Shown here one piece after another: positions 26,703-35,496 of a DNA stretch of 64,000 nt. The stretch lies in the NCBI GenBank assembly GCA_015059485.1, contig SVAH01000001.1, positions 1 through 64,000 of the forward strand, written 5' to 3'. The DNA comes from Bacillota bacterium. Lineage in GTDB: Bacteria > Bacillota_I > Bacilli_A > RF39 > UBA660. The notes beneath the pieces were generated by a model, which saw only the letters and a list, made by a program, of their open reading frames with translations, did no database searches and was not told where the DNA came from. Position 1 is the stretch's first letter; every line of letters begins with the position of its first letter. The position numbers and the translations under genes were made by a program.

Positions 26703-27613
26703 TCTTCATATTCACTTGATATTCCAAAGTATTCTTCTAAAGATAACCAATCACCATTATTATATAATTTAGTTGCAAGCTCTTTACCAACATATCTTAA
26801 GTGCCATGATTCATATTTATAGCCAGTATAGTTTTGTTTTCCTTTTGGAAATCTTATTATAAATCCATAAAGGTATGCATTTTCATTTACCCATTTACCT
26901 TCATTAGTATTTGCAAATGAATCACTAATAGAATTTAAATCAAAGCATAATCCTGATTGATGTTCTGAATGCCCAGGTCTTGCAGAGTAAGTATCGGCAG
27001 CATTTTTACCATCTCTTGCCACATATCTATTATAAATAGTTTTTTGAGAAGAATAAGGCCTATAACCAGATTGTATATAAATATTTAATCCAATAGCTGA
27101 AGCATCTCTTTTCATATCATTAAAAGCATTATAAGCAACTTCATTAATACAACTATTACATGTATTCGTTTTATTTGCTGCATCAGCATGAGCATTTTTA
27201 GGATAATAATCTTCAGGTAATCCATATGATTTATTTACTATCATTATTCCATCAATGTATGTTATACCATTTCTTTTATAAATTGTATATCCTTTATCAG
27301 ATGTTCCAATCACTTCTTTTTCTCCATCAGTTTCATTTAATGGAGGGTAGTCATCAATAGCTTTATTACTTTTTATAGCATTCTCCTTTTCTTTATTTTC
27401 TTCATCAACTTTCTTTTTTTCTTCCTCTTGTTTTTTTAACTCTTCATCTTTCTTCTTTTCAGCAGCTTTTTTTCTTTTTTCTTTTAAAACTTCTTGTCTT
27501 TTCTGTTCTTCTTTATCTTTTAGATTTTGTCTATAAATAGAGTATGTGATAATACTTGATATAGTTAATAAAACTATAACTAAGCATACTATTAATATTT
27601 TTTTCTTTTTCAT
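26699..27613 (-). CDS. VanY-like D-alanyl-D-alanine carboxypeptidase (M15B), membrane anchored
   Basis: 304 residues. A hydrophobic N-terminal helix (about 5-25) is followed by an extremely Lys/Glu-rich segment (about 30-85) that should form a coiled coil or spacer. The catalytic domain follows, with IQSGYRPYSSQ, the zinc-binding RPGHSEHQSGLCFDL (His and Asp) and ESWHLRYVG (second His). These enzymes trim the last D-Ala from peptidoglycan stems outside the cell. A small membrane-protein gene lies 15 bp upstream on the same strand. Confidence 0.9.
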   Translation of the reverse strand: MKKKKILIVCLVIVLLTISSIITYSIYRQNLKDKEEQKRQEVLKEKRKKAAEKKKDEELKKQEEEKKKVDEENKEKENAIKSNKAIDDYPPLNETDGEKEVIGTSDKGYTIYKRNGITYIDGIMIVNKSYGLPEDYYPKNAHADAANKTNTCNSCINEVAYNAFNDMKRDASAIGLNIYIQSGYRPYSSQKTIYNRYVARDGKNAADTYSARPGHSEHQSGLCFDLNSISDSFANTNEGKWVNENAYLYGFIIRFPKGKQNYTGYKYESWHLRYVGKELATKLYNNGDWLSLEEYFGISSEYED

Positions 27614-27628
27614 TATTCAACTTCTTTC

Positions 27629-27982
27629 TTATATTGATAGTATAAATATTATAACACAAATATAAATAAGTGAGATAATTGGAGCAATAAAAAAATTTTT
27701 TATATAAACTTTAGGTGAATTTTTAAAATTATCTTTTACATCAAAAAACGTAATAACTATTAAAATTATATTAATTAGAACACCAATTAATGCAAATATA
27801 ATAGATTTTAAGTCGATGGCAAAAACCGCAATTACACTAAAAAACAAGATAGGCATGGAAATAGCAAATACTGGGTGATAATGAATCTCTCCCAATTTAT
27901 ATTTTTTCTCTATTATTAAAGAAGTAATTATAGTAGTTAGAAATATAACTAATACAACTATAGATTTAATGTCGCTAAACAT
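27629..27982 (-). CDS. Small four-helix membrane protein, unknown function
   Basis: 117 residues with four predicted transmembrane helices (about 5-24, 37-56, 60-82 and 94-116) and almost no loops. No motif recognised. AAGGATTG precedes the ATG. It lies just upstream of the VanY-type gene on the same strand and is likely cotranscribed, perhaps acting with it in the envelope. About 140 bp upstream of it, up to tRNA-Gln, contain only A/T-rich promoter-like sequence. Confidence 0.6.
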   Translation of the reverse strand: MFSDIKSIVVLVIFLTTIITSLIIEKKYKLGEIHYHPVFAISMPILFFSVIAVFAIDLKSIIFALIGVLINIILIVITFFDVKDNFKNSPKVYIKNFFIAPIISLIYICVIIFILSI

Positions 27983-28125
27983 ATTTTATCAATCCTTTCT
28001 AATAAAATGATATCTTATATTTTTTAGATAATCAATATTAAAAATGTAAGAATTGTAAACTATTAATTAGAAATTTAGCTATTTTTATGATTTTTTATTA
28101 ATTTTATAGTATAATACATATGGAA

Positions 28126-28202
28126 TTGCCCAGTAGCCAAGCGGTAAGGCATCGGACTCTGGATCCGACATTTCATAGGTTCGAATCCTATCTGGGCAAC
28201 CA
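28126..28202 (+). tRNA. tRNA-Gln (anticodon CUG), CCA encoded
   Basis: Acceptor TTGCCCA pairs with TGGGCAA. The anticodon stem TCGGA/TCCGA closes the loop CTCTGGA, anticodon CUG, reading CAG. The T arm is AGGTTCGAATCCT and CCA is encoded. A TATAAT-like box lies about 15 bp upstream. The gltX start is 22 bp downstream, so the tRNA and the synthetase may be on one transcript. Confidence 0.93.
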
Positions 28203-28224
28203 ATTATTTTAAAAGGGTGATATT

Positions 28225-29874
28225 ATGACAAATAAAGATTTAGCTAATCTTATATTTCCAAATATTGATAAAGATATAGCTTATTATGAAAATTTATATA
28301 AACCAAGAGATTTAAAAGAAGGAGAAAAAGTAACTAGATTTGCTCCATCTCCAACTGGATATATGCATCTTGGAGGATTTTATCAAGCAATTATTGATTT
28401 TATGCTTGTTAAAAATTCAGGAGGCACTTTTTATTTAAGAAATGAAGATACTGATCAACAAAGAGAAGTCGAAGGTGCAACAAAGTTAATAATGGATACT
28501 TTAAATCATTATGGAATAGTTCCAAATGAGTATGAATATAATGGTGAAACTGTTGGAAATTATGGCCCATATATTCAAAGTGAACGAAAAGAAATATATC
28601 ATGCATTTATAAAACATTTAATCGAAATTGGAAGAGCATACCCTTGCTTTTGTACTAAAGAAGAACTTGAAGAATTAAGAGGAAGACAAGAAGCACGTAA
28701 ATTCCGTACAGGTTATTATGGAAAATGGGCAAAATGTAGAATACTTCCAATTGAAGAACAAATTAAAAGAATTGAAGAAGGATGCGAATATGTTATAAGA
28801 TTTAGATCTAATGGTAACTTTGATCGTAAATTTAGATTTGAAGATTTAGTTAAAGGTAAATTGGATTTACCAGAAAATGATGAAGATTTTGTAATCATGA
28901 AATCTAATGATAAGCTTCCAACATATCATTTTGCACACATTGTAGATGATCATTTAATGCATACAACACATGTAGTTCGAGGAGAGGAGTGGCTATCTTC
29001 TTTACCTAAACATTTGGAATTGTTTAGAGCTTTTGAATTTAAGGCACCTAAATATGTACATACACCTCTTTTGGTAAAAAAAGAAGGAAATGGAGTAAGA
29101 AAGATATCAAAAAGAAAAGATCCAGAAGCATCAATGACTTATTATAAAGAAAAAGGTTATCCAACACTTGCAGTTATTGAATCATTAATGACAATAATTA
29201 ATTCAAATTATGAAATGTGGCATGATCAAAATCCAGATAAAAATTTTACTGATTTTGAATATAGTCCTAAAAAGATGTCAGCATCTGGAGCATTCTATGA
29301 CCTTGAAAAATTAGATAATATATCAAGAAATGTTATTTCTAAAATGAAAGCAACAGAAGTATATGATGAATTATTAGAATGGACTAAAGAATATGATGAA
29401 GAATTCTACAAATTATTAGCTGACAATAAAGAATATTCAATAAATTTATTTAATATAGAAAGAGAACAAAAGAAACCAAGAAAAGATTTTGTTAATTACT
29501 CAACTATTAAAGATAATGTTTGGTACATGTATAAAGAATTATTTGATAAAAAAGAAAAAGAATATGATTTTAAAAACATAACAGATAAAGAAGAAATAAA
29601 AAATATTTGTAATACATATATTGAAAAATATTATGATATAAATGATGATAAAGATACTTGGTTTAACAAAGTAAAAGAATTATGTGATGAACTTGGATAT
29701 GCATCTGATATGAAAGCATATAAAGAAAATCCAGATAATTTTAAAGGGAATGTTGCTGATGTATCAACTGCTATAAGAGTTGCTGTTACTACTAGTTCAA
29801 TGACTCCAGATTTATATGAAATATTAAAACTACTTGGAGTAGAAGAAATAAAAAGAAGAATTGAATTAATATAA
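28225..29874 (+). CDS. gltX: Glutamyl-tRNA synthetase (class I), probably non-discriminating or Gln-linked
   Basis: 549 residues, a little longer than typical GluRS (about 480-500). The HIGH-type signature is RFAPSPTGYMHLGG (about 39-52), the specificity region includes YLRNEDTDQQREVEGA, and HVVRGEEWLSSLPKHLELF precedes the KMSKS-type loop KISKRKDPEAS (about 294). It joins glutamate to tRNA-Glu and, in bacteria without GlnRS, also to tRNA-Gln for later amidation by GatCAB. It is directly flanked by tRNA-Gln(CUG) and tRNA-Glu(CUC), both carrying C34. The ATG is preceded by AAAGGGTGAT. Confidence 0.92.
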   Translation: MTNKDLANLIFPNIDKDIAYYENLYKPRDLKEGEKVTRFAPSPTGYMHLGGFYQAIIDFMLVKNSGGTFYLRNEDTDQQREVEGATKLIMDTLNHYGIVPNEYEYNGETVGNYGPYIQSERKEIYHAFIKHLIEIGRAYPCFCTKEELEELRGRQEARKFRTGYYGKWAKCRILPIEEQIKRIEEGCEYVIRFRSNGNFDRKFRFEDLVKGKLDLPENDEDFVIMKSNDKLPTYHFAHIVDDHLMHTTHVVRGEEWLSSLPKHLELFRAFEFKAPKYVHTPLLVKKEGNGVRKISKRKDPEASMTYYKEKGYPTLAVIESLMTIINSNYEMWHDQNPDKNFTDFEYSPKKMSASGAFYDLEKLDNISRNVISKMKATEVYDELLEWTKEYDEEFYKLLADNKEYSINLFNIEREQKKPRKDFVNYSTIKDNVWYMYKELFDKKEKEYDFKNITDKEEIKNICNTYIEKYYDINDDKDTWFNKVKELCDELGYASDMKAYKENPDNFKGNVADVSTAIRVAVTTSSMTPDLYEILKLLGVEEIKRRIELI

Positions 29875-29889
29875 TATATATGTTAAAAT

Positions 29890-29916
29890 AATAATGTCTT
29901 AGAAAAAGACATTATT
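29890..29916 (+). terminator. Hairpin between gltX and tRNA-Glu
   Basis: AATAATGTCTT and AAGACATTATT pair over 11 bp. The following T content is modest, so termination may be partial. Confidence 0.55.
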
Positions 29917-29922
29917 ATATTT

Positions 29923-29999
29923 GGCCTGTTGGTGAAGTGGTTTAACACATAGCCCTCTCAAGGCTACATTCATGGGTTCGAAACCCATACAGGTCACCA
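29923..29999 (+). tRNA. tRNA-Glu (anticodon CUC), CCA encoded
   Basis: GGCCTGT pairs with ACAGGTC. The anticodon stem TAGCC/GGCTA closes the loop CTCTCAA, anticodon CUC, reading GAG. The T arm is GGGTTCGAAACCC and A-CCA is encoded. It lies about 50 bp after gltX, behind a hairpin. Confidence 0.92.
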
Positions 30000-30009
30000 T
30001 AAAGCAATT

Positions 30010-30032
30010 AACCCTTATATAAGGGTTTTTAT
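30010..30032 (+). terminator. tRNA-Glu terminator
   Basis: AACCCTTAT and ATAAGGGTT followed by TTTTATT. Confidence 0.75.
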
Positions 30033-30072
30033 TATGTCATTAAAAAACTATAAAAAAATGTAAAAAATGCTT

Positions 30073-30093
30073 ACACAAAAATTTTTTTTGTGT
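30073..30093. promoter_or_regulatory. Inverted repeat upstream of the MATE gene
   Basis: ACACAAAAA and TTTTTGTGT form a perfect 9-bp-arm repeat immediately ahead of a -10-like TTAATATGAT. It may be an operator for a repressor of the transporter gene. It lacks the T tail expected of a terminator. Confidence 0.4.
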
Positions 30094-30132
30094 TAATATG
30101 ATTAAGGCTTATAAAAAAAGGAGAAATATATT

Positions 30133-32088
30133 ATGGGAAATATTGATTTAGGAAAAGAAAAAATAAATAAATTATTATTAACATTTTCTATACCATGTGT
30201 AATAAGTATGTTAATTAATTCTATTTATAATATTGTTGATCAAATATTTATTGGAAAAGGAGTTGGAACGCTTGGAAATGCCGCAACTAATGTTATATTT
30301 CCACTTGTAATAGTTTTTAATGCTATAGCAAGTTTAGTCGGAAATGGAGCAGCAGCAAATATGTCACTTAAACTTGGTGAAAATAAGAAAAATGAAGCAT
30401 CAAAAGGCGTAGGTCAAGCTTTGCTAATCATAATTTTAGTATCACTTGTTTTAGGATTAATATCGTTTTTTGCAATGCCAAAGTTAGTCTTGTTATTTGG
30501 ATGTACTAAAAATGTATATGATTATGCTTTAGAATATGGAAGAATAATTTCTGTTGGAGCACCATTTATGATTATTTATTCAGCACTTTCTAATATTATA
30601 AGAGCTGATGGCTCACCAAAGTATTCAATGATAATGTTAGTTGTTGGAGCAATAATAAATATTATATTAGATCCAATATTTATATTTGTATTTAATAAAG
30701 GAGTAGCAGGTGGTGCTATAGCCACTGTAATTGGCCAATTTGTTTCGTTTATACTAGCTATATTATATATAAAGAAATTTAAGTCAGTTAAAATTTCCAA
30801 AAAAACTATGAAATTAGATAAAGATGTATTTAGAGTACTTGGACTTGGACTTTCATCTTTTATAACTCAATGTACAGTACTTATATTATTTGTATTTATG
30901 AATAATATGATGACAAAATTAGGAGCTAACTCTAAATATGGTGCTGATATTCCTTTATCTGTATATGGCGTAATTTCTAAGATAAATAGTATTTATATAT
31001 CACTAGTTTTAGGAGTTTCCATTGGAGCACAACCAATAATTGGTTTTAACTATGGTGCTGGTAATAAAGAAAGAGTAAAAGAAATACTTAGAAAAGTACT
31101 TACAGTTAATCTAATAATAGGAATACTTTTTAATTTAGTATTTATTTTCTTCCCAGAAAGATTAGTTGGAATATTTATTAAGAAATCTGATCCAAGTTAC
31201 AAATTATTTATGGAATTTGCAGTGTTTATGTGTCATTCATTTTATTTAATAATGGGATTAAATGCTTTAGAAATGACAGGAAGTATATCAATTCAATCTC
31301 TTGGAAAAGTAAAAAAAGCAACAGCATTTTCTTTTATTAGACAAATAATATTATTAATACCTATATCTCTTCTTTTATCATTAGTATTTAATAAAGGAAT
31401 ATACGGTATTGCTTATGCTGGATGTATTTCTGATGGAATATGTTTTATTATTGCACTATTTATGATAGGCTCTGAATATAGAAGTTTAGGAAAGAAAGAT
31501 TATACTAGTGAAGAAGAAAGTAAAATTAAAAATAATAGCTATGATGGAAAACATATAGTTGTTACAATATCACGTGAATATGCATCAGGAGGAAGATATG
31601 TTGGTAAATTACTTGCAGATACTCTTGGAATTAACTTCTATGATAAAGAACTAATTGAACTTGCGGCAAACGAATCAGGACTTTCTAAAAAATATATTGA
31701 AGAAACAGATGAAGAGTCAAGAAAGACTGAAAATGATGATAGAATATTTATTGCAGAATCTAAAGTGATAAAAAAACTAGCTAAGAATGAATCATGTGTA
31801 ATTGTTGGAAGATGTGCTGATTATATACTAAAAGATAATAAAGATGTTATAAAAGTATTTTTATATTCTGATGAAGAAAGCAAAGTAAATAGAGCAGTTA
31901 AGTACTATGGATTAGATAAAAAAAATGCCTTAAAACAAATTAATAAAATTAATAAGGAAAGAGAAAAACATTATAAATTCTACACTAATAGAAATTGGAA
32001 AGATTTTAGTAATTATGATTTAATTATTAATGTTGATGCTAAAGGAGTAGAAAATACAGCATTATATATTAAAGAATATTTAAAATAA
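30133..32088 (+). CDS. MATE-family transporter fused to a cytidylate-kinase-like domain
   Basis: 651 residues. Residues 1 to about 455 form a twelve-helix MATE antiporter (KLLLTFSIPCVISMLINSIY at the start, DPIFIFVFNKGVAGGAIAT in the middle, and a second half beginning near VLGLGLSSFITQ). Such proteins export drugs or metabolites using a Na+ or H+ gradient. From about residue 473 a soluble domain follows: IVVTISREYASGGRYVGKLLA, then INFYDKELIELAAN, CVIVGRCADYIL and a helical end. This resembles the cytidylate-kinase-like family with a modified P-loop (SGGRxxxxxLA). It is therefore a fusion of membrane transporter and cytoplasmic nucleotide-binding domain. GGAG precedes the ATG. Confidence 0.88.
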   Translation: MGNIDLGKEKINKLLLTFSIPCVISMLINSIYNIVDQIFIGKGVGTLGNAATNVIFPLVIVFNAIASLVGNGAAANMSLKLGENKKNEASKGVGQALLIIILVSLVLGLISFFAMPKLVLLFGCTKNVYDYALEYGRIISVGAPFMIIYSALSNIIRADGSPKYSMIMLVVGAIINIILDPIFIFVFNKGVAGGAIATVIGQFVSFILAILYIKKFKSVKISKKTMKLDKDVFRVLGLGLSSFITQCTVLILFVFMNNMMTKLGANSKYGADIPLSVYGVISKINSIYISLVLGVSIGAQPIIGFNYGAGNKERVKEILRKVLTVNLIIGILFNLVFIFFPERLVGIFIKKSDPSYKLFMEFAVFMCHSFYLIMGLNALEMTGSISIQSLGKVKKATAFSFIRQIILLIPISLLLSLVFNKGIYGIAYAGCISDGICFIIALFMIGSEYRSLGKKDYTSEEESKIKNNSYDGKHIVVTISREYASGGRYVGKLLADTLGINFYDKELIELAANESGLSKKYIEETDEESRKTENDDRIFIAESKVIKKLAKNESCVIVGRCADYILKDNKDVIKVFLYSDEESKVNRAVKYYGLDKKNALKQINKINKEREKHYKFYTNRNWKDFSNYDLIINVDAKGVENTALYIKEYLK

Positions 32089-32180
32089 ATATCTAATGAA
32101 AGTTAGATTTATGGCGCTAAAAATTATAAAATACTTTTATAAATAAGTATGTTTTTCATAAATGCTTAATTAAATTTTAT

Positions 32181-32208
32181 AAAAAAGAGATGCACAATCT
32201 CTTTTTTA
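32181..32208 (+). terminator. Terminator downstream of the MATE-fusion gene
   Basis: AAAAAAGAGAT and ATCTCTTTTTT form an 11-bp stem with a T-rich right arm. Confidence 0.8.
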
Positions 32209-32273
32209 TATGTTATTATATTTATAATAGTAGACAAAGTGATACATACGAAAATATATGATGTATTAAATAT

Positions 32274-32561
32274 GATGAAGTCACTCATAATGCTGTATAT
32301 ACTATTAAAGAAACAATTAATGAAGATATTAAATCGAAAATATAAGGTGAGGAATGTAAATGTCTATTTGTAAAAAGTATAACTAAGTATTATTTAGTAT
32401 TATTAGATGATAATAAAAAAGCTGATTTTAAATATTTAGAAAATAAAAAAATACTAATGCATACTGATACAAATACAAAGACTATATTGCTTGAATATAT
32501 TGATTTAATAAAAATAATTAATTATTTAAATCACAAATATATGTTATTTTATGGAGGTAAT
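32274..32561 (+). pseudogene. Possible gene remnant upstream of the DUF1846 gene
   Basis: About 95 codons read in one frame from GAT 32274, broken by a single TAA at 32343-32345, and continue into the DUF1846 frame. The residues look protein-like (DEVTHNAVYTIKETINEDIK, later LLDDNKKADFKYLENKKI). No start codon with a ribosome binding site serves it. It could be a decayed small gene or non-coding sequence that happens to be open. I recognise no family. Confidence 0.3.
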
Positions 32562-34016
32562 ATGAAGAAAGGTTTTGATAACAAAAAGTATGTAAAAGTA
32601 CAAAGTGAAAAAATTAAAGAAAGATTCAAACTATTTGATAAGGTTTATTTAGAAATTGGAGGAAAACTATTTGATGATTCACACGCATCAAGAGTACTTC
32701 CAGGTTTTGAGTCAGATGCTAAAATCAATATGTTTAAAGAATTAAAAAAAGATTTAGAAATAATATTTTGTATTAATGCGAATGATATTGAAAGAAATAA
32801 AATACGTGGTGAATATGGAATAACATATGATAACGAAATTCTTAAATTAATAAGCAATTCAAAGAAAATGGGATTTTCGGTTAATAGTGTAGTTGTTACA
32901 CTTTATAATGATCAAGTAAGAGTAGACAAATTTATTAATAAATTAAATAGAAATGGTATAAAAACATATATTCATAGATTTACTAAAGGATATCCCACTG
33001 ATGTAGATACAATAGTAAGTGAAGAAGGATATGGTAAAAATCCTTATATTGAAACAACTAAGAAATTGGTATTAGTAAATGCACCAGGGCCTGGAAGTGG
33101 AAAACTTGCAACTTGTTTATCACAAATTTATCACGAAAATAAAAGAGGAGTAAAAGCAGGATATGCAAAATTTGAAACATTCCCTGTATGGAATTTACCT
33201 CTTAAACACCCTGTTAACTTGGCATATGAAGCAGCAACAGCAGATCTTAATGATGTAAATATGATAGATCCGTTTCATCTTGAAACATATGGAAAAACAG
33301 CAATTAACTATAATAGGGATATAGAAATGTTTCCAGTTTTAAAAAATATACTTACTAAATTATGTGGAAAGGATATATATAATTCTCCAACTGATATGGG
33401 AGTTAATATGGTAGGCTTTTGTATATCAGATAATGATATAGTAGAAGAAGCAGCAAAAAAAGAAATTGTTAGAAGATATTATAATGAAAAGAATAACTAT
33501 AAGTTGGGTCTTTGTGGAGAAGAAAATTTTAATAAAATTAAAATGTTAATGAATGAACTTGGTATAGATGAATATTATCTTGATGTAATTAAACCCGCAT
33601 TAGATAAAAAAGAAAAGACAAATTCTCCAGCAATTGCATTAAAAGTTAATAAAAAAATAATAACTGGTAGACAAACAGAACTTTTAACTCCGGCTGGTAG
33701 TGTAGTGTTAAATGCTATTAAATATTTAAGCAAATTACCAGATGATTTATACTTGTTATCTCCTAGTGTTTTAGAACCAGTATTAAAATTGAAAAAGGAA
33801 ATGAATAGTGGCACTAGATTAACGTTGCCTGAAGTACTTACAGCATTAAGCATTTGTTCTGTTACAAATGATATGGCAAAAAAAGCATTATCTTGTTTAA
33901 AGAAGTTAAATGGTAGTGAAGCACATGCTACATATATCGTATCATCTGAAGATAAGAATACTTTGAAAAAGTTAAAAATAAATTTAACTTGTGAAAGTGA
34001 ATACATAGATGATTAA
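32562..34016 (+). CDS. DUF1846 (UPF0371) family protein
   Basis: 484 residues from ATG 32562, chosen because GGAGGTAAT precedes it. A longer in-frame start at 32457 has none. The sequence begins KKGFDNKKYVKVQSEKIKERF, with DKVYLEIGGKLFDDSHASRVLPGF and LVNAPGPGSGKLATCLSQIYHE (a P-loop-like GPGSGK, about residue 180). These are the defining blocks of the DUF1846 family, found in many Bacillota and of unsettled function. The protein is soluble and monocistronic. Confidence 0.9.
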   Translation: MKKGFDNKKYVKVQSEKIKERFKLFDKVYLEIGGKLFDDSHASRVLPGFESDAKINMFKELKKDLEIIFCINANDIERNKIRGEYGITYDNEILKLISNSKKMGFSVNSVVVTLYNDQVRVDKFINKLNRNGIKTYIHRFTKGYPTDVDTIVSEEGYGKNPYIETTKKLVLVNAPGPGSGKLATCLSQIYHENKRGVKAGYAKFETFPVWNLPLKHPVNLAYEAATADLNDVNMIDPFHLETYGKTAINYNRDIEMFPVLKNILTKLCGKDIYNSPTDMGVNMVGFCISDNDIVEEAAKKEIVRRYYNEKNNYKLGLCGEENFNKIKMLMNELGIDEYYLDVIKPALDKKEKTNSPAIALKVNKKIITGRQTELLTPAGSVVLNAIKYLSKLPDDLYLLSPSVLEPVLKLKKEMNSGTRLTLPEVLTALSICSVTNDMAKKALSCLKKLNGSEAHATYIVSSEDKNTLKKLKINLTCESEYIDD

Positions 34017-34087
34017 TTAATAATTTGCAAACATAAAATAATGTGATATAGTAGATATGTAATGTTTAAAGAAAGGATGGGTTAAGA

Positions 34088-34735
34088 ATGAGAAAAACAT
34101 TAAAAATAGGATTAGCATCTCTTTTAGTTGCAGCTTGTCTATTTACAGTAACAGGATGTGATAAAAAAGATGAAAAAGTCGAAAAGAAAGACAGTAATAA
34201 TACTGTTGAAATTTCAAATATTAATGGAAAGGGTACAATAACATTAAGTGTTCCAAAAAATGATGAAGGAAAAGCTAAATATGAATTTACTACTGAAAAA
34301 CCAGAAGGAATTTCAAAGTCTGGAACATTTTATTTAGTTACAGATAAAGCTATGATTGCATTTTTAACATCTGGATTGAGTTATAATACATCAAAAGATT
34401 ATAAAGCAAAATATGGTGATAAAAAAGCAACATTTGATGGTTATCTAGAATTTATTGAAGACAAAGACTTATTTGATAAATCTTATCTTCCAGGTCTAGA
34501 ACAATTCAAAATTAATGATAGAAAAGCTTTAAGATATTATAATAGAAGTGGAAGTTCAAATGCTTATAAATATTTTGGATACTTTTATATGGTAGCAGCA
34601 GATGATATTTACACAGGTTCTAAATTAGAATTAGTTGTAAACTATAAAGACGAAGAAAAACCTAAAGAAGCTAAAGAATTAGATAAAGAAACTTTAGATA
34701 TTATTAAATCATTAAAATTACAAGCAAATAGCTAA
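34088..34735 (+). CDS. Lipoprotein of unknown function
   Basis: 215 residues. Signal peptide with lipobox VTGC at residues 21-24, then a charged linker and a beta-rich domain beginning ISNINGKGTITLSVPKNDEGKAKYEFTTEKPEG. The opening of the domain (GTI-x-(L/F)-x-V-x2-(D/E)) resembles the lipoprotein at 55208 (EGTIIFNVKEDTDYKIST), so they look like distant paralogues. The next gene is another lipoprotein 26 bp downstream, giving a lipoprotein pair. AAAGGATGGG is the ribosome binding site. Confidence 0.75.
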   Translation: MRKTLKIGLASLLVAACLFTVTGCDKKDEKVEKKDSNNTVEISNINGKGTITLSVPKNDEGKAKYEFTTEKPEGISKSGTFYLVTDKAMIAFLTSGLSYNTSKDYKAKYGDKKATFDGYLEFIEDKDLFDKSYLPGLEQFKINDRKALRYYNRSGSSNAYKYFGYFYMVAADDIYTGSKLELVVNYKDEEKPKEAKELDKETLDIIKSLKLQANS

Positions 34736-34761
34736 ACAAAAAAGAAAGTGAGATCTTAATA

Positions 34762-35409
34762 ATGAATAAAAATAAAAGTGCATTTCTTGCATTCTTACTT
34801 GCATTAGGACTATTTACTTTAGTCGGATGTGGAAAAGATGAAAAGAAAAAAGAAGAACCTAAGAAAGAAGAAAAAGTTAAAGAAGTTGTTTCAGAAAAAT
34901 TTGATGCTACAAAATATACTAAACCAGTAGAAAAATATACATTAACATCTACAAATAAAAAAGCATCAATTGATGTTGCTTATGCAAAAGAATCTGGATA
35001 TACAGCTGATACATCAAAAGCAACTTATAGATTAATTTTAGAAAATGCAAAAGATACATCAAAAACTGAAGTACAATTTTTCAATACTAAATTAGAATCT
35101 AGTAAAGCAGTTGCTAAAAAAGAAGAAAAAGACTTTGATTCTAGTAAAATCAAAAATTATGCTAAATTAACTTATGATGGTAAAGAAGGATGGGAAGTAT
35201 ATCGTACTACATCTGATGGAAAAATCATTAGTTATGAAGCACAACTTTTCTTAGGTGAAGCTGATAAAGACGGAATGACTAGTGCTGCTAAAATAACAGT
35301 TACAGTTAATTCGACTACTGATGAAGGAAAGAAATTCGATTTTGAAAAATATGTTAAATCAGATGATTTCCAATACTTACTATATTCAATTGCTTTAAAA
35401 AATAATTAA
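34762..35409 (+). CDS. Lipoprotein of unknown function
   Basis: 215 residues, the same length as its upstream neighbour. The signal peptide ends in lipobox LVGC, followed by a Lys/Glu-rich linker (KDEKKKEEPKKEEKVKEVV) and a soluble domain with TLTSTNKKASIDVAYAKESG and YDGKEGWEVYRTTSDGK. Similar size, position and overall plan suggest an old duplication with the 34088 gene, although identity is low. Anchored on the outer face of the membrane. A terminator follows the gene. Confidence 0.72.
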   Translation: MNKNKSAFLAFLLALGLFTLVGCGKDEKKKEEPKKEEKVKEVVSEKFDATKYTKPVEKYTLTSTNKKASIDVAYAKESGYTADTSKATYRLILENAKDTSKTEVQFFNTKLESSKAVAKKEEKDFDSSKIKNYAKLTYDGKEGWEVYRTTSDGKIISYEAQLFLGEADKDGMTSAAKITVTVNSTTDEGKKFDFEKYVKSDDFQYLLYSIALKNN

Positions 35410-35410
35410 T

Positions 35411-35442
35411 TAGAACTCTAATATAAGAGTTCTTTTCTTTTT
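35411..35442 (+). terminator. Terminator of the lipoprotein pair
   Basis: AGAACTCT and AGAGTTCT stem, 6-nt loop, then TTTTCTTTTTT. Confidence 0.85.
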
Positions 35443-35496
35443 TATTTATAGATGATATAATTCAGTTAATAATAAGTATAAAAGAAGTGAGTAGTA

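Noticed and set aside
34088-35409. The two lipoproteins as a toxin-antitoxin or transporter pair.
   Set aside because: Both have plain lipoprotein signals and soluble domains without any supporting motif. Only a duplicated lipoprotein pair can be claimed.
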